Shown: positions 1 to 7,072, numbered from the stretch's first letter. The stretch: 9,876 nucleotides of DNA from Bacillota bacterium (GCA_017420625.1 JAFOIR010000066.1:1-9876); one strand, 5' to 3'. The notes: generated by a model not told the origin, from the letters alone. Numbers and translations: made by a program.

Positions 1-1109
1 GTATCCAGTTCAGCCAGTGCCGCCGGAACATCGATATGCTGCGGGCAGGCATGGGCACACTGTCCGCACTGAATACAGGCCTGTGCCCGTTTCTCTTCCG
101 GCAGACCATCCAAACGCATGCTGGGTGTGATACCCGAACCGCCAGTCTTGAATCCATTATAGCATTCCAAAAGGTAAGGAATATCCAGTTCCATAGGACA
201 GCCGTCACAGCAGTAGCGGCAGGCTGTACAGGGAACACCTTTCTTCATCAGCTCGGCGATTTCAAAAAGTGTATTTCTCTCCGCTTCGGACAGGGGTTTA
301 TGTGTTTCAAATGTTTTCAGGTTATCTTCTACCTGGAACATCTCGTTCATACCGGAAAGGATGACTTTGACATTCGGCAGATCCTGCAGAAAACGGAAAC
401 CAAAGGATGCATCGGATGCACTCGGATCGAAGGCTTTCAGTCTGGCGGATGACTCTTCAGGAAGAGACGCAAGTTTTCCTCCGCGGACAGATTCCATGAC
501 CCACACACCCAGTCCATGATTTGTGATGATCTCATAGGCTTTTTTCGCATTCTGCAGTGTCCAGTCCAGATAGTTCAGCTGGATCTGTACAAACTCGAAC
601 ATGCCTTCGTAACGGGTCAGAAAATCTTCCAGAAATTCTGTGCCGCCGTGACAGGAAAAGCCGAGATGACGAATCTTTCCTTCTTCTTTCATCTTCAGAA
701 TATCCGGAATGATGTGATATTCCGGACTCTCATAGGTCTTGATCGAATACTCGGAAACGTTATGCAGCAGATAAAAATCAAAGTAATCGGTGCCGCATTT
801 TTCCAGGGAACGATGGAACAGCTGAATATTGTCGACTGGAGCAACCAGAGAATGTCCGGGAAACTTATCTGCCAGATAATAACTTTCTCTTGGATAGTCC
901 TTCAAGGCTTCTGCCACAGCAATTTCAGATTTTCCGCCCAGATAGGGATAAGCTGTATCAAAGTAGTTGACACCGCCTTCGATAGCCTTTTTAAACATGG
1001 CGTTGACTTTTTCCTGATCGATTTCTCCGGTCTCCGGATTAGCCGCAAACCTCATGCAGCCAAAACCCAGCCTGGAAAGTTTCAGTCCGTTAAAATCATT
1101 GTAGATCAT
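1..1109 (-). CDS. Aldo/keto reductase with C-terminal di-[4Fe-4S] ferredoxin domain (3' end cut by window)
   Basis: An NAD(P)H-dependent aldo/keto reductase fold joined to a bacterial ferredoxin-like tail, so probably a cytoplasmic redox enzyme of an anaerobe; the substrate cannot be told. The 369 visible residues begin MIYNDFNGLKLSRLGFG. The AKR catalytic tetrad is recognisable as D51 and Y56 (in DTAYPYLGG), K82 (ADKFP) and H116 (LLHNV). Two four-cysteine clusters follow: C294/C297/C300/C304 (an extra C301 lies inside) before a Pro, and C345/C348/C351/C355 before a Pro. Each is the C-x2-C-x2-C-x3-C-P pattern that binds [4Fe-4S]. The ATG at 1107-1109 is preceded by AAAGGAG with good spacing. 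It starts 16 bases after the peptidase stop, so the two are probably co-transcribed. The frame is open to base 1; only a short C-terminus should be missing, since such proteins are usually about 370-390 residues. Family is confident, physiological role unknown. Confidence 0.93.
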   Translation of the reverse strand, partial: MIYNDFNGLKLSRLGFGCMRFAANPETGEIDQEKVNAMFKKAIEGGVNYFDTAYPYLGGKSEIAVAEALKDYPRESYYLADKFPGHSLVAPVDNIQLFHRSLEKCGTDYFDFYLLHNVSEYSIKTYESPEYHIIPDILKMKEEGKIRHLGFSCHGGTEFLEDFLTRYEGMFEFVQIQLNYLDWTLQNAKKAYEIITNHGLGVWVMESVRGGKLASLPEESSARLKAFDPSASDASFGFRFLQDLPNVKVILSGMNEMFQVEDNLKTFETHKPLSEAERNTLFEIAELMKKGVPCTACRYCCDGCPMELDIPYLLECYNGFKTGGSGITPSMRLDGLPEEKRAQACIQCGQCAHACPQHIDVPAALAELD

Positions 1110-1125
1110 GGAGTTTCTCCTTTCA

Positions 1126-2154
1126 TTAATCCAGCATATATGCGATCAATAATTTCATAGTATTTTCCACTGCTTCCAGAGACGAGCGTTCATAAGCATG
1201 TGAAGCGAAAACTCCCGGTCCCAGTAATCCTCCCCGGATATCTGCGCCGCCGCAAAGTGCACAGGTCACATCAGAGGAATAGTGCGGATAAATGTCAATA
1301 CAGTAATTCAGGTCATTTTCCTTCGCCAGCTTGGCCAGCCGGGAAGTAATATCATAATCATAGGGACCGGCTGAATCCTTGGCACAGATGGAAACCATCT
1401 TTTCCGTGCAGTTTAAATCGTCTCCGATACATCCCATATCGACGCCGATCAGCTCTTCGATATCGGAAGGGATCCAGCTCATTCCGTGACTGACTTCCTC
1501 ATAGGTGGAGATCATAATCTTGACCGTATGAGAAGGAACCATCCGGTTGCTGCTCAAAAATTCCAGTACTCCCAGAAGGATCGCTACAGAAAGCTTGTCA
1601 TCCAGAAAACGTGATTTGATGAAACCGGAAGGCGTGATCACCAGTTTGGGATCGATGCAGATATAATCTCCCGCCTGAATACCCAGATTAAGAACATCTT
1701 CTTTGGAAGAAACATCCTCATCCAATCGGACTTCCAGTGTTTCTTCCGTCCGCTTGTCTTCGTTCTCTTTATACACATGACTGGCAGGCTTCGTAAAATA
1801 TACGGTTCCATCATAGCATCGGCCGTCACGGGTATAAACGCGAACGAGTTCTGAGTCGTAAGTTGCCAGTACCGGTCCGCCGATCTGGGTAAATCGAAGG
1901 GCACCGTTATCCTTGATGCTGCGGACCATCAGTCCCAGTGTATCGACATGCGCACAGAAACCGACCACATATTCGGGATCAAGACCCGGGACCGTAATGA
2001 TGCCGCATCCTTTGTTGGTCATCTCAAAACCATAGCCAAGATTTTCCGAGATCTCTTCGACTTTTTCCATCACCGATGCCGTAAATCCGCTGGGAGAATC
2101 GATCGCCATGAGCTGTTTCAGCGTTTCCTTCACAAAGGAAAGATCCAGTTCCAC
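1126..2154 (-). CDS. M42 family metallo-aminopeptidase (YsdC/FrvX/TET-like)
   Basis: A 342-residue cytoplasmic dinuclear-metal aminopeptidase of family M42. Such enzymes usually assemble into large tetrahedral particles that trim peptides. Metal and catalytic motifs are all visible: H69 and D71 in AHVDTLG, the bridging Asp in FLDDK (D185/D186), the catalytic and ligand glutamates E219-E220 in STYEEVSHG, D239 in GVDMG, and H319 in ASHAYER. Length is normal for the family. The start is GTG (2152-2154), chosen because AAGGAGG lies at 2163-2169 with an 8-base spacer and the protein then begins MELDLSFVKETLKQL, the usual N-terminus. It follows the YfbR homologue by 40 bases with no terminator-like hairpin between, and precedes the aldo/keto reductase. 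Nothing in the sequence shows which peptides it cleaves; M42 members annotated as endoglucanases are generally aminopeptidases. Confidence 0.93.
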   Translation of the reverse strand: MELDLSFVKETLKQLMAIDSPSGFTASVMEKVEEISENLGYGFEMTNKGCGIITVPGLDPEYVVGFCAHVDTLGLMVRSIKDNGALRFTQIGGPVLATYDSELVRVYTRDGRCYDGTVYFTKPASHVYKENEDKRTEETLEVRLDEDVSSKEDVLNLGIQAGDYICIDPKLVITPSGFIKSRFLDDKLSVAILLGVLEFLSSNRMVPSHTVKIMISTYEEVSHGMSWIPSDIEELIGVDMGCIGDDLNCTEKMVSICAKDSAGPYDYDITSRLAKLAKENDLNYCIDIYPHYSSDVTCALCGGADIRGGLLGPGVFASHAYERSSLEAVENTMKLLIAYMLD

Positions 2155-2194
2155 TTTCTCCGCCTCCTTCTATCAAGGTCTTTCAGCCTCTTCC

Positions 2195-2779
2195 TTAGTT
2201 CAGTTCATCCAGTGTAACTTCAAAGCTTGGAATGAATTCCTCCATAAAGCACTTCACACTGGGAAGATTCCATTCATCCGCCATTTTCTCAATGCTTTTT
2301 CTGAGGTTTTCCGAAGCTTTTTCAAATTCACGGTTTCCGGAGCGAACCTCTTCCAGACACTTCGTATAGGCTGCCAGTTTATCCGCCGCTTTCACGATCC
2401 TTTTTTCTTCCTCAGATAAAGGTTGGATCAGCGGCCGGTAAAGCGGTACCATATCCTCCGGCAGCATGGATATCATTCTTTCCTCTGCCAGCGCTTCAAT
2501 ATGTTTATATGCTGATTTGATATCATCATTATAGTATTTGATCGGCGTCACCAGATCTCCGGTGATCACTTCCGCTGTTTCATGATAGACCGCGATCGCC
2601 ATCACATGTTCCGCATCATATTCTCCGCCGAATCGTTCATTCTCCAGAAGGGCCAGCGCATGGGCAAACATAGCGACCTGCAGGGAATGTTCCTGTACGT
2701 TTTCCTCACGGAAAGAACGCATCAGTCCCCATCTGCGGATGTTCTTCATCCGCGAAATATAGGCAAAAAACTTACTCAT
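2195..2779 (-). CDS. yfbR: YfbR-type HD-domain 5'-deoxynucleotidase, with HE in place of HD
   Basis: The protein (194 residues from ATG 2777-2779) resembles E. coli YfbR along its whole length. It shares FFAYISR near the start, ENVQEHSLQVAM, EVITGDLVTPIKYYN, KCLEEVRSGNREF and the closing FIPSFEVTLDELN. YfbR hydrolyses deoxynucleoside 5'-monophosphates to deoxynucleosides with a divalent metal. Ligand positions are H31, H66, residue 67 and D133, with E70 also conserved. Residue 67, the Asp of the HD signature, is Glu here (YHETAE; codon GAA), which is chemically conservative but unusual. The ATG is preferred over a TTG six bases upstream because GGAGG ends exactly at the TTG and lies six bases before the ATG. 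The gene overlaps the recF stop by 8 bases, suggesting translational coupling. A role in dNMP/dNTP pool control next to replication genes is plausible but inferred. Confidence 0.9.
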   Translation of the reverse strand: MSKFFAYISRMKNIRRWGLMRSFREENVQEHSLQVAMFAHALALLENERFGGEYDAEHVMAIAVYHETAEVITGDLVTPIKYYNDDIKSAYKHIEALAEERMISMLPEDMVPLYRPLIQPLSEEEKRIVKAADKLAAYTKCLEEVRSGNREFEKASENLRKSIEKMADEWNLPSVKCFMEEFIPSFEVTLDELN

Positions 2780-3899
2780 CCACAACCTCCGTCACCTTGC
2801 CTGCCTTCACATGAAAATGCGCCCCTACCGGCAGCAGCCGGATACTGTCTTCAACACCGGTACAGGTCATGATCGTCTGATGATCCTTAACATATTCAGC
2901 CAGCTGTTTCTGCCGATTCTCATCGAGTTCACTCATCACATCATCGAGCAAAAGGACTGGTGATTCTCCGATCTCTTCTCTCATCATCGAAAGCTCCGAC
3001 AGCTTGAGTGAAAGCGCCGCTGTCCGCTGCTGTCCCTGCGATCCGTATTTTCTGATATCCGTCCCGTTGATCAGGATGATCAGATCATCATGCTGCGGAC
3101 CGCTCGACGTCATCCCATACCGAAGATCCTGTTCGATATCCTTTTCCAGAATCTCCAGAAATTGATCTTCCTCCATCGGCACCGAATTCAGATAGCTTAG
3201 TTTCATTTCTTCAGTCTCATGAGAAATAGTCCGGTGGATTTTTGATGTATATTCCTGCAGATGAGAAACAAAGGACTCTCTTCTTTTCATCACCTTGACG
3301 CCGTAGCTGACAAGCTGCGCATCCCAGGCAAACAAAGTTTCTTTAACGGCATTTAATTTTTCAGCGTATGTCGGATAGTTCCGATCCTTGGAAGCATCCT
3401 TCAGAAGCTGATTTCTTTGTCTCAGCACTTTATAGTACTGCTGCAGATCATAAAGATAGACCGGGTCTACCTGACAGATCTCCATGTCGATAAATTTTCT
3501 TCTCTCAGCAGGTCCTCTTTTAATCAGAGACAGATCTTCCGGTGAAAACAAAACGACATGTAAACGGCCGAAAAGATCATTGATCCGACGGGCCGGATAC
3601 CCGTTGATAGCCAATGATTTTTTCCCGTTTTGTTTTAAATGAATTTCTATCTGTTCTTCCCGTCCGGCTGATCTTTCAAAGACGATCTTGATGAGCGCCT
3701 CTTCCCTTCCGAGATAAATACACTCTTTATCTTTCGTCGTCCGGTGAGATCTTCCGGACGAGCAATAATAGACTGCCTCCAGGAGATTGGTCTTTCCCTG
3801 GGCATTGTCTCCACTTAATATGTTGATTCCTTTATCGAAGCCAAGTTCCAGCTCATCATAGCCCCGATAGTTTTTTAATCTGATCTTTTTAACGAACAT
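2772..3899 (-). CDS. recF: DNA replication and repair protein RecF
   Basis: RecF is an SMC-like ATPase that helps RecO/RecR load RecA at single-strand gaps and stalled forks. The 375-residue protein has normal length and all the ABC-type motifs: Walker A GDNAQGKT at residues 30-37, the signature YGSQGQQRT at 285-293, Walker B VLLLDD at 315-320 and the D-loop SELDENR at 323-329. It begins MFVKKIRLKNYRGYDELEL, the typical RecF N-terminus. The ATG at 3897-3899 overlaps the end of yaaA by 11 bases, with only a weak GAG-type ribosome site upstream, so translation is probably coupled to yaaA. Its own stop overlaps the next start by 8 bases. Position after dnaA-dnaN-yaaA is the standard Bacillota arrangement. 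No damage to any key residue is seen. Confidence 0.98.
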   Translation of the reverse strand: MFVKKIRLKNYRGYDELELGFDKGINILSGDNAQGKTNLLEAVYYCSSGRSHRTTKDKECIYLGREEALIKIVFERSAGREEQIEIHLKQNGKKSLAINGYPARRINDLFGRLHVVLFSPEDLSLIKRGPAERRKFIDMEICQVDPVYLYDLQQYYKVLRQRNQLLKDASKDRNYPTYAEKLNAVKETLFAWDAQLVSYGVKVMKRRESFVSHLQEYTSKIHRTISHETEEMKLSYLNSVPMEEDQFLEILEKDIEQDLRYGMTSSGPQHDDLIILINGTDIRKYGSQGQQRTAALSLKLSELSMMREEIGESPVLLLDDVMSELDENRQKQLAEYVKDHQTIMTCTGVEDSIRLLPVGAHFHVKAGKVTEVVDE

Positions 3900-4113
3900 C
3901 CGTAAGCTCTATGACCCAGACATTATGGCCGACTCTGACCGTATCCCCCTGACGAAGCTTTTTGCGGACAGCGTCCGCCTTTTCTCCGTTTACCAGAACT
4001 TTTCCGCTCTCGATCAGTGCTTTGGCCTCTCCGCCGGATGAGACGACATTTTCCAGCTTAAGGAGCTGATTGAGCTGGATAAATTCGCCGGAAACATTTA
4101 CCTTTTTTTCCAT
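3889..4113 (-). CDS. yaaA: S4-domain RNA-binding protein of the dnaN-recF interval (YaaA)
   Basis: A small S4-fold protein of 74 residues (MEKKVNVSGEFIQLNQLLK...), of the family found just before recF in many Bacillota; B. subtilis YaaA is the reference and has been linked to ribosome maturation. The S4 core is visible as LNQLLKLENVVSSGGEAKALI followed by SGKVLVNGEKADAVRKKLRQGDTV. Three in-frame starts exist: TTG 4123-4125, ATG 4114-4116 and ATG 4111-4113. The last is preferred because GGAG at 4120-4123 then has a six-base spacer, and the protein starts with the usual charged residues. The stop lies inside the recF start region, an 11-base overlap. The gene lies 49 bases after dnaN, in the same direction. 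RNA binding is a family inference; no target can be seen. Confidence 0.93.
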   Translation of the reverse strand: MEKKVNVSGEFIQLNQLLKLENVVSSGGEAKALIESGKVLVNGEKADAVRKKLRQGDTVRVGHNVWVIELTDVR

Positions 4114-4129
4114 CATAAACTCCAATCAA

Positions 4130-4144
4130 AGCTGCACAGCAGCT
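4130..4144 (-). other. Small perfect hairpin in the dnaN-yaaA gap
   Basis: AGCTGC and GCAGCT form a six-pair stem around a three-base loop, 17 bases before the preferred yaaA start. On the minus strand it is followed by TTTGATT rather than a real T-tract, so it is a poor terminator. It could influence yaaA translation or mRNA decay, or be meaningless. Confidence 0.35.
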
Positions 4145-4162
4145 CTCCCTGGCCTTCAGAAA

Positions 4163-5269
4163 TCAGCTATGCATTCTGATAGGCAGGATAAAGTACTGAT
4201 AATCCTTTCCTTCGGTAGCCTGGATGATGCAGGGCGTCAAAGAAGAATTATACAGAATCTGAACTTCCAGATCATCAATGGATTTGAGCGCTTCCAGATA
4301 GTATTTGGGGTTGAAAGCGATCGTCAGCGGTTCGCCTTCCAGCACCAGTCCTACTTCTTCACGGGAAGTTCCATTCTCAGCATTGGAGGTGATCACGATC
4401 GATTCTTCTCCGATCTCCAGACGGATCGGACTGTTTTTGCTCTCACGGCTGATAAGCGCTGCACGGTCCACTGATTCATAAAGCTCCCGACGGTTGACAG
4501 TGACTTTCGTTTTGAAATCCATATCCAGATTTCTCTCATAATTCAGGAAGGTTCCTTCCAGAAGACGCGTCAGAACGATCGTATCATTCATTCTGAACAA
4601 TGCGTGCTTGCCGGTAAAGGAAACATTCATCAGAGAATCTTCTTCCGTTTCCAGAATATTGCGGATCTCATTCATCGCTTTGCCGGGAATCGTAACTTTA
4701 AAGTTTTCCGCTGACTGAACCATGGTACGTTTCATACTGATCCGGAAACCGTCGACTGCGACCAGATACAGATATCCGTCTCTGATATCCATCAGTTCGC
4801 CGGTCAGAATCGGACGGCCGCTGTTTTCCGGTGCGATCGAGAAGATCGTATCATTGATCATCTGACGGAAGATCGCCTGAGAAAGAAGAATTTCCTGTCT
4901 TCCTTCCACTTCCGGAAGTCTCGGAAAATCTTCACCAGGCATGGTCGCCATCGTATATTTGGAATGACCGCATTCGATCCTGATCCTTCCGTTTTCTTCA
5001 GTTTCCAGACTGACATCGTCATCCGGAAGACGGCGGATCATTTCGGAGAACATCTTCGCATTGACGCAGATGCTGCCTTCCTTTTTGACAACTGCTTCGA
5101 TCGTTGTCTGGATACCAAGATCCAGATCATTGCCGACCAGTGTCAGACTTCCGCCTTCGGCATCCAGCAGAATATCTTCCAGAATGGCCATCGTTGTACG
5201 GGTTGAAACAGCTTTGCTCACAATCCCCACACTTTTCATCAGGTCGTTTCGATTACAGATCACGTACAT
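4163..5269 (-). CDS. dnaN: DNA polymerase III beta subunit (sliding clamp)
   Basis: The beta clamp dimerises into a ring around DNA and tethers the replicative polymerase. The 368-residue protein begins MYVICNRNDLMKSVGIVSKAV and shows the expected three repeated clamp domains at roughly 1-125, 126-247 and 248-368. Recognisable segments include STRTTMAILEDILLDA early on, RRLPDDDVSLE, RPILTGELMDI in domain 2, and the C-terminal FNPKYYLEAL and YFILPIRMHS. The ATG at 5267-5269 is chosen because AAAGGAG (5277-5283) lies seven bases upstream and it gives the family N-terminus. The frame stays open 32 codons further upstream, but that stretch is origin DNA. It follows dnaA in the same direction across the 315-base oriC gap and probably has its own promoter there as well as read-through from dnaA. 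No anomaly is seen. Confidence 0.98.
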   Translation of the reverse strand: MYVICNRNDLMKSVGIVSKAVSTRTTMAILEDILLDAEGGSLTLVGNDLDLGIQTTIEAVVKKEGSICVNAKMFSEMIRRLPDDDVSLETEENGRIRIECGHSKYTMATMPGEDFPRLPEVEGRQEILLSQAIFRQMINDTIFSIAPENSGRPILTGELMDIRDGYLYLVAVDGFRISMKRTMVQSAENFKVTIPGKAMNEIRNILETEEDSLMNVSFTGKHALFRMNDTIVLTRLLEGTFLNYERNLDMDFKTKVTVNRRELYESVDRAALISRESKNSPIRLEIGEESIVITSNAENGTSREEVGLVLEGEPLTIAFNPKYYLEALKSIDDLEVQILYNSSLTPCIIQATEGKDYQYFILPIRMHS

Positions 5270-5286
5270 GAAGAGGCTCCTTTCGC

Positions 5287-5302
5287 GATATGAGATCATA
5301 TC
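5287..5302 (-). promoter_or_regulatory. Possible dnaN promoter (extended -10) inside a palindrome
   Basis: On the minus strand, TATGAT (5295-5300) is preceded by TGA, giving an extended -10 element. The predicted start near 5288 leaves a short leader carrying the dnaN ribosome site. The -35 at 17-base spacing (TTACTA) is poor. The -10 lies within a perfect 7-base inverted repeat, GATATGA and TCATATC separated by GA (5287-5302), which could be an operator or simply part of the AT-rich unwinding element. Moderate to low confidence. Confidence 0.42.
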
Positions 5303-5317
5303 ATCAGATTTGTTTTT

Positions 5318-5335
5318 TAGTAACAGTAGTAGTAG
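5318..5335 (+). promoter_or_regulatory. DnaA-trio run
   Basis: Six triplets read 5'-TAG-TAA-CAG-TAG-TAG-TAG-3' on the plus strand. The consensus trio is 3'-[G/A]A[T/G]-5', so five of six match and the middle A is kept in all six; only CAG deviates. The 3' end faces the GC-rich step and a DnaA box 12 bases away, and the 5' end faces the AT-rich stretch. This is the polarity needed for DnaA to extend from double-stranded boxes onto one strand of the melted DNA. Confidence 0.8.
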
Positions 5336-5525
5336 TCGGCTGAAGTTTGTGAAAAAGTCCTTCAAAGCCTTTTTTCTAAAGCTTTTTTACCGTGGAAATA
5401 TCCGTGGATAATTGATCTTTAATCAGAACCCTTTTCCACAGTCCTAACATCGGGTGAGGAGGACCTTTTTCCGGTCATTTTTTATGAACGTTGACATCAC
5501 AGGTAAATCACAGAAGAATAGGAAG

Positions 5526-5549
5526 TTATACACAGACAATTGTGAATAA
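5526..5549. promoter_or_regulatory. Convergent pair of DnaA boxes beside dnaA stop
   Basis: TTATACACA (5526-5534) and TGTGAATAA (5541-5549) face each other across six bases (GACAAT). Each differs from the consensus at one position, and TTATACACA is a well-known functional variant. They lie about 40-60 bases beyond the end of dnaA and form the outer box pair of the dnaA-dnaN half of the origin. Confidence 0.72.
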
Positions 5550-5584
5550 AGTTGATAACTGTGATTTTTCTTCCTTTATATATG

Positions 5585-6931
5585 TTATTCTCCGTTCAGT
5601 CTTCGCTCGATATCTTCGATCGAACGTCTGAGTTCATCGCCCTCTGGTCCCTTCAGATCATCTTCGATCTTCTTGATGGCATGAATGACCGTTGTATGAT
5701 CCCGCCCGAAGAAACCGCCGATACTGGTCAGAGGTTCTTCTGTCATCTTCCGACACAGAAACATTGCGATCTGACGCGGATAAGCGATCTCCTTCGGTTT
5801 TTTCTTGGAACGGATATCATCGGTCCGGATATTGTAACGCTCACAGACGATATCCGTGATCCTGGGAATCGTGATCAGAGAAACCACTGTACTGGTCAGA
5901 TAATCCTTCAGCGCTTCCTGTGCCAGATCGATATCGATCGGACGGCCGGAAGGACCAAGCTTGGAGAAAGCAACGACTCTGGTCAGTGCACCTTCCAGTT
6001 CACGAATGTTGGAGGAGACGTTGTTGGCAATATAGGAGAGAACATTCATATCCACTTCGACCCGCTGGAATTCAGCTTTCTTTTTCAGGATCGCGACACG
6101 CGTCTCAAAATCGGGCGCTTTGATATCAGCGATCATTCCCTGGCGGAAGCGGGAGCGGATTCGCTCTTCGATCAGCGGAATCTCCTCCGGCGGACGGTCT
6201 CCGGAGATGACGATCTGCTTGTTGGCTTCATAAAGAGCGTTGAATGTGTGGAAAAATTCTTCCTGTGTACTGTCTTTGCCGCCGATGAATTGAATATCAT
6301 CGATCAGCAGAACATCAATATCACGGTATTTGTTGTGGAAGGCATTGGTCGTATTGTCCTTGATGGCATCAACCAGTTCGTTGGTAAAAGTCTCGGAAGG
6401 AACATACAGGACTTTCTTGGAAGGATCATATTCCAGAACATGATGAGCGATCGACTGCATCAGATGTGTTTTTCCAAGACCGGGATTACCCCAGATATAA
6501 AGAGGATTGTAGGCATCTCCGGGCATTTCTGCAACGGCAAAAGCACAGGAAAAAGCGATATTGTTGGTGTTGCCTTTAACAAAGTTTTCAAAAGTATAGC
6601 GTGGATTGAGATTCGCTTTTCGGGAAAGATCCACATGGATCTGTTCTTTCTCTACCTGTCTGGCAGCCTGTTCGGTATAGGTGCCGGTCTGAAATACCTT
6701 GAATTTTGTCGGATATCCTTTCTCCTGAAGAATCTGTTCGATCTGCTGTTTATAACGTTTGGGAATGATGGAATCGGCCAGCGGTGTGGAAGTTTCCAGA
6801 ATCAGGACTTTATCATCTTCGACTGTAATAGCCTTCAGAGGTTCAAACCATGTTTCATAGGTGACCGACGAAAGCATCGGCTGGATCTCACTCTTCAGAT
6901 CCGAAAGCAAAAGGGAAGCATTATATCCCAT
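5585..6931 (-). CDS. dnaA: Chromosomal replication initiator protein DnaA
   Basis: DnaA binds origin boxes as an ATP-dependent oligomer, melts oriC and also acts as a transcription regulator. The 448-residue protein has all four domains: the N-terminal interaction domain (about 1-80, with YETWFEPLK), a short linker (81-108), the AAA+ domain (about 109-325) starting NPRYTFENFVKG, and the C-terminal DNA-binding domain. Walker A is GNPGLGKT at 148-155, Walker B LLIDD at 208-212, the arginine-finger region IRSRF at 258-262, sensor II NIRELEGAL around R310, and the DnaA signature GRDHTTVIHA at 409-418. Walker A reads GNPG rather than the common GGVG, a tolerable variant. The ATG at 6929-6931 has AAAGGAG at 6938-6944. 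It is divergent from rpmH and is flanked on both sides by DnaA boxes, which suggests autoregulation as well as initiation. Confidence 0.99.
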   Translation of the reverse strand: MGYNASLLLSDLKSEIQPMLSSVTYETWFEPLKAITVEDDKVLILETSTPLADSIIPKRYKQQIEQILQEKGYPTKFKVFQTGTYTEQAARQVEKEQIHVDLSRKANLNPRYTFENFVKGNTNNIAFSCAFAVAEMPGDAYNPLYIWGNPGLGKTHLMQSIAHHVLEYDPSKKVLYVPSETFTNELVDAIKDNTTNAFHNKYRDIDVLLIDDIQFIGGKDSTQEEFFHTFNALYEANKQIVISGDRPPEEIPLIEERIRSRFRQGMIADIKAPDFETRVAILKKKAEFQRVEVDMNVLSYIANNVSSNIRELEGALTRVVAFSKLGPSGRPIDIDLAQEALKDYLTSTVVSLITIPRITDIVCERYNIRTDDIRSKKKPKEIAYPRQIAMFLCRKMTEEPLTSIGGFFGRDHTTVIHAIKKIEDDLKGPEGDELRRSIEDIERRLNGE

Positions 6932-7000
6932 GATTTTCTCCTTTGAAAATATGTTATATCTATTTTTCTATTCGATTATTGCGATAAAAGGCTACTCTAT

Positions 7001-7029
7001 ATCATATCAAAATCCACCCCTTGTTTCAA
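7001..7029 (-). promoter_or_regulatory. dnaA promoter
   Basis: On the minus strand, TTGAAA (7024-7029) and TATGAT (7001-7006) are separated by exactly 17 bases, a good sigma-A type promoter. Transcription would begin near 6994, giving a leader of about 60 bases before the dnaA ATG. The tandem DnaA boxes at 7055-7072 lie about 26 bases upstream of the -35, well placed for DnaA to control its own gene. Confidence 0.72.
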
Positions 7030-7054
7030 CTTGAAAATTTGCAAAAACGGCCGC

Positions 7055-7072
7055 TGTGGATAATGTGTATAA
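7055..7072 (+). promoter_or_regulatory. Tandem abutting DnaA boxes
   Basis: A perfect TGTGGATAA (7055-7063) is followed with no gap by TGTGTATAA (7064-7072, one mismatch) in the same orientation. Head-to-tail boxes suit cooperative DnaA binding. They are the boxes nearest to the dnaA promoter. Confidence 0.82.

Larger units (their letters stand above)
5270..5584. other. oriC part II: dnaA-dnaN intergenic origin region with DnaA boxes, DnaA-trios and AT-rich unwinding element
   Basis: A gene-free gap built like the unwinding half of the B. subtilis bipartite origin. Reading from dnaA toward dnaN one finds: inverted boxes TGTGAATAA (5541-5549) and TTATACACA (5526-5534); TTTTCCACA (5432-5440); CGTGGATAA (5403-5411); and a weak box TGTGAAAAA (5348-5356, two mismatches). 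Then come a GC-rich step (5336-5342), the DnaA-trio run (5318-5335) and an AT-rich stretch (about 5288-5317) just before dnaN. Apart from the weak 5348 box, the boxes named are one mismatch from TTATCCACA or its complement. Order and polarity match known basal unwinding systems; the function is inferred. Confidence 0.88.

Noticed and set aside
516..1160. A 214-codon plus-strand frame antisense to the aldo/keto reductase
   Set aside because: No protein-family resemblance; the minus-strand gene with its ribosome site and cofactor motifs explains the DNA.
4114..4125. Upstream TTG or first ATG as the yaaA start
   Set aside because: The TTG overlaps the GGAG ribosome site and the first ATG is only three bases from it; the second ATG has a normal six-base spacer.
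5270..5365. A 32-residue N-terminal extension of DnaN with six leucines in a row
   Set aside because: The leucine codons are the complement of the DnaA-trios; the extension lacks a ribosome site and the normal DnaN N-terminus starts at 5269 after AAAGGAG.
5391..5399. CGTGGAAAT as an additional DnaA box
   Set aside because: Three mismatches to the consensus; too weak to claim beside the better box at 5403-5411.
5462..5483. GACC / GGTC inverted repeat followed by a run of T on the plus strand
   Set aside because: The stem has only four pairs and no plus-strand gene ends there, so a terminator is not supported.
5552..6946. A 464-codon open frame on the plus strand covering all of dnaA
   Set aside because: It is an antisense shadow of dnaA, has no recognisable domain or ribosome site, and dnaA itself has every family motif. 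Long antisense frames arise from codon bias.
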